This document shows positions 43,042 to 51,896 of a stretch of DNA of 64,000 nt, in pieces. The notes under the pieces were generated by a model, which ran no database searches, was not told where the DNA came from, and saw only the letters and a program-made list of their open reading frames with translations. How positions within the stretch are numbered: the first letter of the stretch is position 1; each line of letters opens with the position of its first letter. A program made the translations under genes and the position numbers. This stretch comes from JAAZGD01 sp964489555 (lineage in GTDB: Bacteria > Bacillota > Clostridia > Peptostreptococcales > Anaerovoracaceae), in contig CAZAZF010000001.1 in the NCBI GenBank assembly GCA_964489555.1, positions 62,001 through 126,000 of the forward strand, in the 5' to 3' direction.

Positions 43042-43954
43042 CCGAAACCCCTGCCAAATACTCTTTTCGCTCTCCTATGGTAAAAAACACAAGCCCGATC
43101 CAAATAATAACAAATGCTAAAAATTGAATTTGATCAAAGGGTTCTTTAAACAAATATATTCCAATTAATAGCGTGATTGAAGGGGCTATATATTCCACAA
43201 TTCCCATGGTCACTAAGGGAAGGCGATTGATTCCTACTGCAAACAAACCCAATGGAATCACGGTTATAACCCCGGTTAACAAAAGAAGAACATATTGGTG
43301 GGGTTCTCCAACTCCCAAGGCTCCTTTCCCTTGTATTTCAAGGTAAATAATCACCCCTAGTGCGGGAATGGCCAGAAACATGGTTTCATACAATAAGGAC
43401 AGCAATGCCTCCAAACGATAGCTCTTTTTAATGGCGGCGTATAACGCAAAACTAAAAGCCAGCCCCAAAGCCACAAAAGGCAGCTCGCCAAAATGAATCA
43501 GTAAAACTACAATCCCCAAGGAAGCCAAGACAAAAGCCACTTTTTTATGGCCGGTTACTTTTTCTTTAAATAATAAAATCCCAAACACACACACAATCAA
43601 AGGTTCTAGGTAATAACCGATGGATGTTTGAATCACATAATCAGCATTCACGGCCCAGATATACAAAGACCAATTTCCAGTGATTACTAATCCCGCAATA
43701 AAATATCTCCGAGCCAACCCTTTAATTCGCAACGGAGCCACAATGCCTTTCCACCCATATGTTTTCAAGCTGGCGATCAGGCATACCAAGGCCACCAGAA
43801 AAATCCGGTAAAAAATAATGACAAAGGAATCGATGGGTCTCAATGCCTGCCAATAAATAGGTAACAGCCCCCATACTACAGAGCACGTCATGGCGGCTGT
43901 CATCCCCATTGCATATTCATTTTTTGCTGTGATTTGTGTCTTATTTTCCCCCAT
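43031..43954 (-). CDS. RarD-like EamA/DMT transporter
   Basis: Ten-helix drug/metabolite transporter of 307 residues from the RarD subgroup. The beginning (VVWGLLPIYWQALRPIDSF) and the centre (YFIAGLVITGNWSLYIWAVN, then ADYVIQTSIGYYLEPLI) are RarD hallmarks. RarD was named for chloramphenicol sensitivity but is probably a metabolite exporter. It follows an acidic unknown gene by 2 nt and overlaps the YkvI-like gene. Confidence 0.87.
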   Translation of the reverse strand: MGENKTQITAKNEYAMGMTAAMTCSVVWGLLPIYWQALRPIDSFVIIFYRIFLVALVCLIASLKTYGWKGIVAPLRIKGLARRYFIAGLVITGNWSLYIWAVNADYVIQTSIGYYLEPLIVCVFGILLFKEKVTGHKKVAFVLASLGIVVLLIHFGELPFVALGLAFSFALYAAIKKSYRLEALLSLLYETMFLAIPALGVIIYLEIQGKGALGVGEPHQYVLLLLTGVITVIPLGLFAVGINRLPLVTMGIVEYIAPSITLLIGIYLFKEPFDQIQFLAFVIIWIGLVFFTIGERKEYLAGVSDEK

Positions 43955-43956
43955 AA

Positions 43957-44529
43957 TTACTCCTCTATATCTTCTTGATACCCCTCATCTTCCTCCGAAT
44001 CTTCTTCCTCCATTTCTTTTACAGAATAGACCATGATATGTTCATCCAAAGGATACTCTTTTGCCAAAGAAAAGTCGTAATCGTATTCCTCACCTTCCAG
44101 TTTTTCCAACCTGGAAATGGCCAATGCTTCCATTACGGTAACCTGTCTTTCTTCTCCCTTTTTTGGACTCTTAATTACAACCTGAGATTCATTGATATAC
44201 CATTCCTTGAAGCGAAGAATCTCGTCCGCCAAATAAGCCCAATCCCGGTCATCTTCTATGCTTTCGGAAAGCCCGATCAGTACTTTCTTTATCATTTCCA
44301 ACAAGGTATATAGGTCTGCTTCTGTATCGGGGCAAGCCTCCTGTGCTTCATTAAAATACCCCTCCATCACTTCAGCCATCACACCTTCAGGAATCCCTTT
44401 TAAGAGACGATATAACGCCCCGGTTGAAATGGTTTCATGCCCTTCGATTAATTCTGCAAAATTCTCAAAATACTCAAACTCAGAAGGGTCCTCCAACCCC
44501 AGATAATCCAGTAATTCTTCGTAATCCAT
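43957..44529 (-). CDS. Acidic protein of unknown function
   Basis: Not recognised. The 190-residue cytoplasmic protein is very acidic, with a C-terminal run of Glu and Asp (VKEMEEEDSEEDEGYQEDIEE region). The N-terminus is helical (DYEELLDYLGLEDPSEFEYF) and looks like it could bind a basic or metal-bearing partner. No membrane segment or known motif is seen. GGGGG lies 9 nt before the ATG. It begins a unit with the RarD-like, YkvI-like and metallo-hydrolase genes. Confidence 0.7.
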   Translation of the reverse strand: MDYEELLDYLGLEDPSEFEYFENFAELIEGHETISTGALYRLLKGIPEGVMAEVMEGYFNEAQEACPDTEADLYTLLEMIKKVLIGLSESIEDDRDWAYLADEILRFKEWYINESQVVIKSPKKGEERQVTVMEALAISRLEKLEGEEYDYDFSLAKEYPLDEHIMVYSVKEMEEEDSEEDEGYQEDIEE

Positions 44530-44557
44530 TCATCCATTCCCCCTATTTACATACTTT

Positions 44558-45376
44558 TTAAGTATATTGGTCCAATTCCAAGTTTTTAAACTCAACGGCA
44601 GCTCCTGTTCCTGCAAAGATTCGATCAATCATATTTATAAAATTTTCAGACAAGTCAGAAGCATAAAAAACACTTTCTTTTTCCAAATCCTCTGATAACA
44701 AATCATATTCTACCAATGTTTTCTCTACTTTGTATGCCATGATTTCACTGGGGTCGATGATTCGCAAATTAGGATAGATTCGCTCAATCTCTCCTCGGAT
44801 CAAGGGATAATGAGTGCATCCCAATACCAGGGTATCAATTCGATTTTCCAAAATGAAATCATCCAAATAGTAGTGAATGGTCATATTCATTATGTCGTGA
44901 TGCACAATGCCCTCTTCAATCAAAGGCACCAGTGCGGGGCAGGGTTTTTGGTGCACCGATACTTTCCCATTATGATGATTGATTAATCGGGGGTAAACCT
45001 GGCTTTCAATGGTTACCTTGGTGCCAATCACTCCCACCTTGTTTTCAATAGTAGACATTTTAGCGGTATGGAGAGCCGCAGGCTCAATGATTCCCAAAAT
45101 CGGGACGAAAGGAAATCGTTTTTTCAACTCCGGCAGACAGGTTGCGCTTACCGTATTACAAGCAATTACGATCATTTTTGCTTGATTCTCCACCAGAAAA
45201 TCTGCAATCTGTTGAGCAAACATCTTGATGGTTTGGACGGATTTTGAGCCATAGGGCGTCCTTGCAGTATCTCCGAAATATATCATTCTCTCCTTTGGCA
45301 AAAGGTCCATCATATAAGGGATACAGGTCAGCCCTCCTAATCCGGAATCGAAAAATCCGATGGGACGATTGTCCAT
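44558..45376 (-). CDS. murI: Glutamate racemase
   Basis: Cofactor-free racemase that provides D-glutamate for peptidoglycan, 272 residues. Catalytic cysteines are in IACNTVSAT and LGCTHYPLI, and the N-terminus FFDSGLGGLTCI and YFGDTARTPYGSKS are canonical. The promoter is divergent from pepF. Confidence 0.97.
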   Translation of the reverse strand: MDNRPIGFFDSGLGGLTCIPYMMDLLPKERMIYFGDTARTPYGSKSVQTIKMFAQQIADFLVENQAKMIVIACNTVSATCLPELKKRFPFVPILGIIEPAALHTAKMSTIENKVGVIGTKVTIESQVYPRLINHHNGKVSVHQKPCPALVPLIEEGIVHHDIMNMTIHYYLDDFILENRIDTLVLGCTHYPLIRGEIERIYPNLRIIDPSEIMAYKVEKTLVEYDLLSEDLEKESVFYASDLSENFINMIDRIFAGTGAAVEFKNLELDQYT

Positions 45377-45399
45377 ATGTCAATTCCTTCCTACTGTGC

Positions 45400-45405
45400 T
45401 ATAAT
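45400..45405 (+). promoter_or_regulatory. Extended -10 of pepF
   Basis: TGCTATAAT is an extended -10 located 55 nt before pepF; ATGTCA at 17 nt upstream is a moderate -35 (4 of 6). It overlaps the divergent murI promoter region. Confidence 0.55.
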
Positions 45406-45414
45406 ATAAACATT

Positions 45415-45443
45415 ATTATACATGAAGGCACTTTTAAAGTAAA
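45415..45443 (-). promoter_or_regulatory. Possible murI promoter
   Basis: On the minus strand TTTACT (45438-45443), a 17-nt spacer and TATAAT (45415-45420) lie 38 nt before the murI start. The promoter is back-to-back with that of pepF. Confidence 0.5.
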
Positions 45444-45460
45444 CAAACAGGAGTGGAAGA

Positions 45461-47260
45461 ATGACAAAAGACAATCGTATTCCAAGAGAAAAAAGAGAAG
45501 AAAAATACCGGTGGAATTTAGAAGATATGTATCCCGATGAAGCCTTGTGGAAAAAAGACTACCACTTGGCCCTCTCCATGGCCCAAGAAATGGATTCTTA
45601 TAAAGGCCAGGTGGGATCTTCAGCTCAAAGCTTGTTGGAATTGCTACAAAAAAAAGACCAAATATGGCAAAAAGCCGAGAAGGTTTATGTGTATGCCAGG
45701 ATGCGAAAGGATGAAAACAATCGAAATCCGGTTTATGTGGAGATGGCCGGACAATCCAATGTGTTGCTATCTGAAATATCCACCCATCTATCCTTTATCG
45801 TTCCGGAGTTGATTCAAAAAGACTCAGAGATTATATTCAACTATATGAAAGAATCTCCTGACCTGGAAGTATATGCCCATTATTTACATGACCTTTTTCG
45901 CCAAAAAGAGCATGTATTATCGCCTCAGGAAGAGCGGATTATTGCCCTGTCCGGCCAGGTATTACATGCGCCTTCCGAGATTTTTACCGCCTTCAATAAT
46001 GCAGATATGAAATTTGGCACCATTAAAAAACCCGATGGTCAAGAAGAAGAATTAACCCATGGGAACTACATTCGATTCATGGAATCTCCGGATCGAAACT
46101 TAAGAAAAGAAGCTTTTGAAAAGATGTATTCCCCCTATGAAACCTACCAAAACACATTGGCCACCTCTTACGATTTCACTGTCCGAACCAACGGAGTGTT
46201 CGCGAAACTAAGAAATTATTCCGGAGCCCGCGCCAGCTCACTGTCTCATGACAACATTCACGAATCCGTCTATGACAATCTGGTGGAACAAGTTCACTGT
46301 TATCTCCCCAGCTTACATCGATACATGGAGCTGAGAAAGGAGGTTTTAAACCTGGACGAATTGAAAATGTATGACATTTATGTTCCATTGTTCTCAATAC
46401 CGGAGGAAAACATTTCATTTGAGGATGCGGTTTCCACCATGCTCAAAGGGCTGGCTCCTCTTGGAAAAGAGTACCTTGATACGGTAGCGGAAGGAATTCA
46501 AAACCGTTGGATTGATGTGTATGAAGGCGAGGGGAAAACATCGGGAGCTTACAGCTTTGGGTCTTATGATTCAATGCCTTATATTTTAATGAACTACAAT
46601 GGAAAACGAAAAGACATCTTCACCTTGGTTCACGAAATGGGCCACAGTATGCATAGCTACTATACCAGAAAAACCCAGCCTTTCATTTACGGAGGACACA
46701 GCATCTTTACTGCAGAGGTGGCTTCCACTGTCAACGAAGTTCTGTTAATGCATTATTTATTGGATACAGTGAATAATCCCACAGAGCGGAAAGCCTTGCT
46801 CAACTTATATCTGGAAGAGTTTCGAACCACCCTCTTCCGGCAAACCATGTTTGCAGAATTTGAAACCGTTTGCCATCAAGCCTCCCAGGAAGGAACCATC
46901 TTAACTGCCCCTTGGCTCTCGGAAACTTATAGGGAATTAAACCGGAAATACCATGGAGAAGCCCTTGGAGAAACTCCCCTCATCTCTTATGAATGGGCAC
47001 GGATTCCCCATTTCTACCGAAGTTTTTATGTGTACAAGTATGCTACCGGTTATTCGGCGGCCATTGCCATCGCTCAAGGATTGCTACAGGGAGACAAACA
47101 ACAGCAAGAAGCCTATTTGTCTTTCCTTGCCTCCGGTGAAAAAGATTACCCCATTGAGCTTCTGAGAATTGCCGATGTTCACATGGATACACCGGATCCG
47201 GTACAAAAAGCCATGGAAGCCTTTCATCGATTGGTAAAAGAATTGGAATCCTCCCTATGA
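45461..47260 (+). CDS. pepF: Oligoendopeptidase F
   Basis: Cytoplasmic M3-family zinc peptidase of 599 residues that cleaves peptides of about 7-17 residues. The zinc site is LVHEMGHSMHSYY (HExxH) at about residues 388-400, with the third ligand glutamate in IFTAEVASTVNEVLL. The N-terminus (RWNLEDMYPDEALWKKDY) is typical of the PepF family. An AGGAG site precedes the ATG. It overlaps the rluD-like gene as ATGA. Confidence 0.96.
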   Translation: MTKDNRIPREKREEKYRWNLEDMYPDEALWKKDYHLALSMAQEMDSYKGQVGSSAQSLLELLQKKDQIWQKAEKVYVYARMRKDENNRNPVYVEMAGQSNVLLSEISTHLSFIVPELIQKDSEIIFNYMKESPDLEVYAHYLHDLFRQKEHVLSPQEERIIALSGQVLHAPSEIFTAFNNADMKFGTIKKPDGQEEELTHGNYIRFMESPDRNLRKEAFEKMYSPYETYQNTLATSYDFTVRTNGVFAKLRNYSGARASSLSHDNIHESVYDNLVEQVHCYLPSLHRYMELRKEVLNLDELKMYDIYVPLFSIPEENISFEDAVSTMLKGLAPLGKEYLDTVAEGIQNRWIDVYEGEGKTSGAYSFGSYDSMPYILMNYNGKRKDIFTLVHEMGHSMHSYYTRKTQPFIYGGHSIFTAEVASTVNEVLLMHYLLDTVNNPTERKALLNLYLEEFRTTLFRQTMFAEFETVCHQASQEGTILTAPWLSETYRELNRKYHGEALGETPLISYEWARIPHFYRSFYVYKYATGYSAAIAIAQGLLQGDKQQQEAYLSFLASGEKDYPIELLRIADVHMDTPDPVQKAMEAFHRLVKELESSL

Positions 47261-48150
47261 GTAAATTTCGTTTCCAAGTCACAGAAAAAGATGAAGGCCG
47301 CTCCATCAAAGACATTCTCCGAAATGAGTTTGTTTTTTCAAGAAGATTACGAATCAAATTAAAGCAACAACCCGAGTTGGTTCGATTAAACGGTGCCCCT
47401 GCAGAAGGTTGGTTCCCTGTTCACCCGGGAGATCAAATTACCATTGAATTCCCCCAAGAGCAAAGCCGATTTGAGCCAGAAAACATCCCGTTGGATATTT
47501 TATTTGAGGATGAAGATTTTCTGCTTCTGAATAAACAACCGGGCATTGTCTGTCATCCTACAAAAGGTCACCCCTCTCATACCTTAAGCAATGGCATTCA
47601 GTTTTACATGGAGCAGACGGGGCAATCTTTCAAGGTTCGATTTGTTAGCCGTTTGGATATGGATACCTCAGGAATATTGGCCGTAGCAAAAAATTCCCAT
47701 TGTCAAGACAATCTGATTCGTCAAATGGGAGAAAAGAAAATCACAAAGAGATATATGGCCGTAGTAGAAGGCCAGCTAGAAACTCTCTCCGGAACAATCC
47801 GGCTTCCAATCGGTCAACCAAACCCGGAAAAAGTTCAAAGAGGAGTGGTGGCTCATGGCGCAGACTCCATCACCCATTATCGCGTACTGGAATGTTTTCC
47901 AAAAGGATATACCCTTTTGGAACTCACATTGGAAACCGGCCGCACCCACCAAATTCGCGTGCATTTGGCTCATCTGGGCCATCCGATTGTAGGCGATCAC
48001 CTTTACGGACAAGCTGCACCCTCCCTCATCGAGAGGCAAGCCCTCCATGCTTCTTCGCTATCTTTCATCCATCCGGTGAAAGAACAACCCATGGAAATTT
48101 CAGCTCCCTTACCGGAGGATATGGCAAGATTATTGAAAAAACTGATTTAA
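47257..48150 (+). CDS. RluA/RluD family pseudouridine synthase
   Basis: RNA pseudouridine synthase of 297 residues. An N-terminal S4-like segment (FVFSRRLRIKLKQQPELVRL) precedes the catalytic region FVSRLDMDTSGILAVAKN, where the aspartate of RLD is the nucleophile. Further motifs are KITKRYMAVVEG and LLELTLETGRTHQIRVHLAH. The histidine usually before RLD is serine here. The 23S rRNA target cannot be decided between RluD and other members. It is coupled to pepF by a 4-nt overlap. Confidence 0.92.
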   Translation: MSKFRFQVTEKDEGRSIKDILRNEFVFSRRLRIKLKQQPELVRLNGAPAEGWFPVHPGDQITIEFPQEQSRFEPENIPLDILFEDEDFLLLNKQPGIVCHPTKGHPSHTLSNGIQFYMEQTGQSFKVRFVSRLDMDTSGILAVAKNSHCQDNLIRQMGEKKITKRYMAVVEGQLETLSGTIRLPIGQPNPEKVQRGVVAHGADSITHYRVLECFPKGYTLLELTLETGRTHQIRVHLAHLGHPIVGDHLYGQAAPSLIERQALHASSLSFIHPVKEQPMEISAPLPEDMARLLKKLI

Positions 48151-48245
48151 AACACTACCCCGGAAATCATGGCGGCTAAAAACACCTGCAGACAAAACAA
48201 TCGTCTGACATAAAATCAGCTTCTTCTTTTTTAAAAAGCATGTTC

Positions 48246-48290
48246 AAAAAAAAACACACCTGCGGCCCCGACCATAAGAATTGCAAGTGT
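48246..48290 (-). terminator. Terminator of nadK
   Basis: On the minus strand ACACTTGC pairs with GCAGGTGT (8 bp, one G-U) across a 19-nt loop and is followed by nine Ts. It lies 33 nt after the nadK stop. The remaining 48151-48245 holds no gene I can support. Confidence 0.7.
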
Positions 48291-48322
48291 TAAAGGGGTT
48301 TCAAAATTATAAAAAATACTTT

Positions 48323-49123
48323 TTAAAGAAATTTTGTCTTCACCTTGTTCCAGAAATCATAACTTTCAAAACGAATCAAGTTCACCGTTTTGTCAGAAAT
48401 CTTAACTCGAATTTCTTGTACCTCCTCATACTTTTTTTCGATGCTATCCACCGCTACATGGATTTGTTCATAACTTTCCTCCGGCACCACCCCCAGGAAC
48501 AGCTCTGCGGGCAACAAGAGGCTGGAGGTAAAACTTCGATAAGCCGTTGTATTCATTGGCGCAATGGGGGTCACCTGCAATACCTTCAAACGCGGGTCTA
48601 CAATAGAACCTCCCAACGAATAATTGTACCCCGTTGAACCAGCTGGAGTGGCTACACAAACCCCGTCTCCACTAAACCGTTCAATAAAACTTCCCCCAAT
48701 AGAAATACTAAGGTGCACCGTATAAGAATTCCCCGTACGAATCACCACTTCGTTCAATGCGTAAAGTGTTTCCTCACCTTTATTGTGAGATATTTCCGCT
48801 TGTGCTGTTGCCAAGGATTGAATCCCAAAACTACCGGCACGATAATTTTCGATGCACTGATCCAAACAATCCGGCATATACTCTTGGAAGAAACCCAGAT
48901 GCCCGGTATTAATGCCCAAAAAAGGAACCTGCGGAAATCCACACTGATGCAAGGCTTGAAGAAAAGCTCCGTCTCCCCCGATACAAACCACCAACTCCGC
49001 TTGCTTGTCAAAAGTCTGAATAACCTGGAACCCGGCTTTTTGTAATTTTTTTTCAAGCAACTCCTGGGTTTCCAAAGAACGTTCTGTTTGGTTGGAAAAC
49101 AAAGCAACAACTCTATTTTTCAT
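48323..49123 (-). CDS. nadK: NAD kinase
   Basis: Phosphorylates NAD to NADP with ATP (or polyphosphate), 266 residues. The GGDG motif is VVCIGGDGAFLQALHQ at about residues 46-61, followed by LGINTGHLGFFQEY and VCVATPAGSTGYNYSLGG. The start overlaps the end of the MurE-like gene by 11 nt, so it is translationally coupled to a cell-wall ligase pair. In most Clostridia nadK lies before argR/recN instead. Confidence 0.96.
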   Translation of the reverse strand: MKNRVVALFSNQTERSLETQELLEKKLQKAGFQVIQTFDKQAELVVCIGGDGAFLQALHQCGFPQVPFLGINTGHLGFFQEYMPDCLDQCIENYRAGSFGIQSLATAQAEISHNKGEETLYALNEVVIRTGNSYTVHLSISIGGSFIERFSGDGVCVATPAGSTGYNYSLGGSIVDPRLKVLQVTPIAPMNTTAYRSFTSSLLLPAELFLGVVPEESYEQIHVAVDSIEKKYEEVQEIRVKISDKTVNLIRFESYDFWNKVKTKFL

Positions 49124-50627
49124 CCCGCACCACCCTTTCTACGATTTCAACATCTGAAGGCGTGTCTATGTACTCTGTTCCTCTCTTTTGCCTGGTTTCC
49201 CTGCCTTTCCCGGTAATCAAAATTACGCTATGGGCAGATGCAGTTTGTATGGCCTTCCGAATAGCCTTTTCCCGGTCGGGAATCATTTCATGGGGAGTCC
49301 CTTCTTTGGCTACATATGACGCAATTTCCTTGGAGATGTCCTCCAAAGGTTCTTCTCCCGCATCCTCTTCTGTAATATAAACTTTATCTGCATTCCTGCC
49401 GGCAATTTCGCCTAATTCTTTTCGCCTTCCCAGAGCCTTTTTGCCCGGGCATCCGAATACGATGGAAATCTCCCGGTCCGGGTACTCCTGCTTTATGGAC
49501 TGAAACAGCGTTTCAAACGACAGTTGATTGTGGGCATAATCCACAAAAATAATCCGATCTTTGTTCTTATGGTAGAACAATTCCATCCGACCTGCTACCT
49601 TTGCTTTTGCCAGACCTTTTTTAATAATAGAGATGGGAATTTCAAGAATCAAGCAGGCAGAAATGGCCGCCAAAGCATTGTCCACATTGAACGTCCCCTT
49701 CATATTGATTTGAAATAACTCCGTGACCCCATCGAAGCTTACAGAGAATTCCGTTCCCTCCTCCCTTGTCACCAAATCATGCCCCCATATTTCACTTCCC
49801 GGATTTCTCCCAAAGGTAACCACCTTCTGCGCGCCCTCCTTGGCAGCTTCTAAAACTTTGGAGAAATAAGGGCCATCGTTATGAACCAGGGCCATCTCAC
49901 ATTGAGAAAACAACCTCAATTTCGAATCCAAATAGTCTTCGAAATCGGGATGCTCCAATTCGGATATATGATCTTGTCCAATGTTGAGAAATATTCCCAC
50001 TTTAAATTGGACCCCTAGGGTCCGATGATATTTTAGAGCTTGAGAACTTACCTCCATGGTAAGATGATGAATCCCCATTGATAGCGAATTGGAAAAATGT
50101 TCATACAATTCAAAGGTCTCCGGAGTCGTAAGGTGGGACTCTTCTCGGATTACACCGTCGTAATTCTCAATCCCGGACAGAATCCCGCTTTCCCGACATT
50201 CGGAATCAGCCAAGTATTCATCCAGAATGCTTTTTATATAATAGGCGGTTGTGGATTTTCCCTTGGTGCCCGTCACTCCAATAAGGGTCAACTTCTTCCA
50301 AGGTTCCTCAAAATAATAATTGGCCAAAAGGGCCAATGCTTTTCGTAAATCCACCACCTTCAAGCAGGGAATGGACCTTCCTTCCGAATATTCACAAAGG
50401 CTTATGTAAGCTACAGCCCCTCTCTGTACGGCGTCTTGCAAATAAGCAGGCTGAAAATGAGCCCCTTTGCAAATAAATAGTGTATTAGGCCCCGCCTTTC
50501 GGGAATCATAAGTAATAAAAGTAATGGGACGCTCATCGGTTTCCTTCACGCCTCCGGTCTCCAATAAAATCTCCGCATCCTTTAGCAATCGTACATAATC
50601 CCCTAATGTCTTCTCTCGACTATGCAT
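49113..50627 (-). CDS. MurE-like Mur ligase with atypical substrate motif
   Basis: Mur ligase of 504 residues closest to MurE (UDP-MurNAc-tripeptide synthetase). It has a MurE-type N-terminal domain (ITFITYDSRKAGPNTLFICK), the ATP loop GVTGTKGKSTTAYY, HLTTPETFELYEHF, the TMEVSSQALKYHR lysine region and VDYAHNQLSFETL. The place of the DNPR motif, which selects diaminopimelate, reads TEEDAGEEPLEDI, so the usual arginine and asparagine are absent and the added residue is probably not meso-DAP. It overlaps an ATP-grasp gene by 8 nt. A true MurE, or an enzyme that adds another amino acid, are both possible. Confidence 0.8.
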   Translation of the reverse strand: MHSREKTLGDYVRLLKDAEILLETGGVKETDERPITFITYDSRKAGPNTLFICKGAHFQPAYLQDAVQRGAVAYISLCEYSEGRSIPCLKVVDLRKALALLANYYFEEPWKKLTLIGVTGTKGKSTTAYYIKSILDEYLADSECRESGILSGIENYDGVIREESHLTTPETFELYEHFSNSLSMGIHHLTMEVSSQALKYHRTLGVQFKVGIFLNIGQDHISELEHPDFEDYLDSKLRLFSQCEMALVHNDGPYFSKVLEAAKEGAQKVVTFGRNPGSEIWGHDLVTREEGTEFSVSFDGVTELFQINMKGTFNVDNALAAISACLILEIPISIIKKGLAKAKVAGRMELFYHKNKDRIIFVDYAHNQLSFETLFQSIKQEYPDREISIVFGCPGKKALGRRKELGEIAGRNADKVYITEEDAGEEPLEDISKEIASYVAKEGTPHEMIPDREKAIRKAIQTASAHSVILITGKGRETRQKRGTEYIDTPSDVEIVERVVRDEK

Positions 50628-51840
50628 GCCCTTTTACCTTCCCTAAATACTTTTTGTATTTCAGATAGTGTCCATAATAGTTCTTTAGAAAGTAAAATAA
50701 CTGTTTTCCTTCCCGATCCTTCTTGTTTATTAAGGGGTTGGAACATTTCTTCTCCCGAATCAGCCGTTTTATGGTCTGTTTGTATTCCCTATGGGGAATA
50801 TACTTAATAGCAACCCCTTTTGGAACAACCATCCATAGATGCTCTCTCCCAACGGATCGAAACGCCAGATTCTTTTTCAAAATATAATCTTCAACCACCA
50901 AAGCCGCAATATTTTCTCCGCTTCCCGTTACATAATAATTGCTTCTTCCCTGTCTGGTATTAATTTCAAAAACCTTGTACTGACCGTCCCGCTGGTCATA
51001 TTTTATATCGAAGTTGGAAAATCCGATATACCCGATGTTTTCCAATAATTTCTTCAGTTTTTTCTCGACAGCAGGAACTCTTTCCGTAATAATAACTGCA
51101 TGATTTCCAAGGCCGTGAGGTGTATGCTCCTCCAAAAGAACATGCCCCATGCACATCATTTTCACCACACCATTTTTGTCCGAATAATTGGTAAGTACAT
51201 GCATAAAACTATCATCACCCGGAATAAAGTCTTGAATAATAATACTATCATCATATCCCGCTTCATAAATCATGGCTAAAATGCCATTCACTTCTTCCCG
51301 GGACTCCGCTTTGTATACTTTTTTTTGTTTTGGAAATGGATTATCCCAATACATAATGCCATTTGACGGTTTAATAATATAGGGTGGGGAAAATGGCAAT
51401 TCGAAGTTCCCGCTCACTTCCTTGCGATGAACAAAAGTCTGAGGATAAGGAATCCCCATCTCCTCACAACGCTGATAAAATTTCTCTTTGTGGGTCAAAT
51501 TTCGAATCAGATTTCCATCTACTGTTGGGGTTATCACATTGGGCGGAAATTTTCCTTTATGGTCCCCAATCAGCTCAACATAACGATCTCCACAGCCCAT
51601 CAGTATTATCGGCTCATTTCCACAACTTTTACTATACTCTCTTACAATTTCAAAAAAGATATCCTCTTGATCCACGTCATACACCGCAGTATAATTCATA
51701 ATTTTGCTAAAAGCACAAGGAAAACTAAGATACTTTCCATATACTTTCGGAACAATCCCATACTGCTCGTGAAATGCACGTGCTACACTATATACATTGA
51801 TGTCTCCTGCAAAAAGAAGAACATGAAAGTTCAAACCCAT
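50620..51840 (-). CDS. ATP-grasp carboxylate-amine ligase
   Basis: ATP-grasp enzyme of 406 residues. The N-terminal pre-ATP domain (FHVLLFAGDINVYSVARAF) is followed by KPSNGIMYWDNP (ATP-binding lysine), EEHTPHGLGNHAVIITE and the metal-binding FEINTRQGRSNYY at about residues 300-312. The layout resembles D-aspartate ligases that build peptidoglycan cross-bridges and other carboxylate-amine ligases. It is read just before the MurE-like ligase with an 8-nt overlap, so the two probably act on the same wall precursor or amino-acid product. The exact reaction is unknown. Confidence 0.78.
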   Translation of the reverse strand: MGLNFHVLLFAGDINVYSVARAFHEQYGIVPKVYGKYLSFPCAFSKIMNYTAVYDVDQEDIFFEIVREYSKSCGNEPIILMGCGDRYVELIGDHKGKFPPNVITPTVDGNLIRNLTHKEKFYQRCEEMGIPYPQTFVHRKEVSGNFELPFSPPYIIKPSNGIMYWDNPFPKQKKVYKAESREEVNGILAMIYEAGYDDSIIIQDFIPGDDSFMHVLTNYSDKNGVVKMMCMGHVLLEEHTPHGLGNHAVIITERVPAVEKKLKKLLENIGYIGFSNFDIKYDQRDGQYKVFEINTRQGRSNYYVTGSGENIAALVVEDYILKKNLAFRSVGREHLWMVVPKGVAIKYIPHREYKQTIKRLIREKKCSNPLINKKDREGKQLFYFLKNYYGHYLKYKKYLGKVKGHA

Positions 51841-51859
51841 CGACTAGCCTCAATTCCCC

Positions 51860-51885
51860 GAAATGGAGAGCATGCTCTCCATTTC
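51860..51885. repeat. Perfect 26-bp palindrome upstream of the ligase pair
   Basis: A perfect palindrome, GAAATGGAGAGCA followed by its exact reverse complement with no spacer, lies 19 nt before the ATP-grasp start and 11 nt after the DUF975 stop. On the minus strand no T-run follows, so it is not a normal terminator for DUF975. An operator or a leader hairpin controlling the ligase pair is possible. Confidence 0.75.
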
Positions 51886-51896
51886 TCTTTTCACTC

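Noticed and set aside
48151..48322. Short hydrophobic frames on the minus strand between rluD and nadK that read like pieces of a membrane protein (for example LTLAILMVGAAGVFFF)
   Set aside because: They have no start codon or ribosome-binding site, are only about 20-40 codons and overlap the nadK terminator with its T-run, so chance reading is more likely than a decayed gene.
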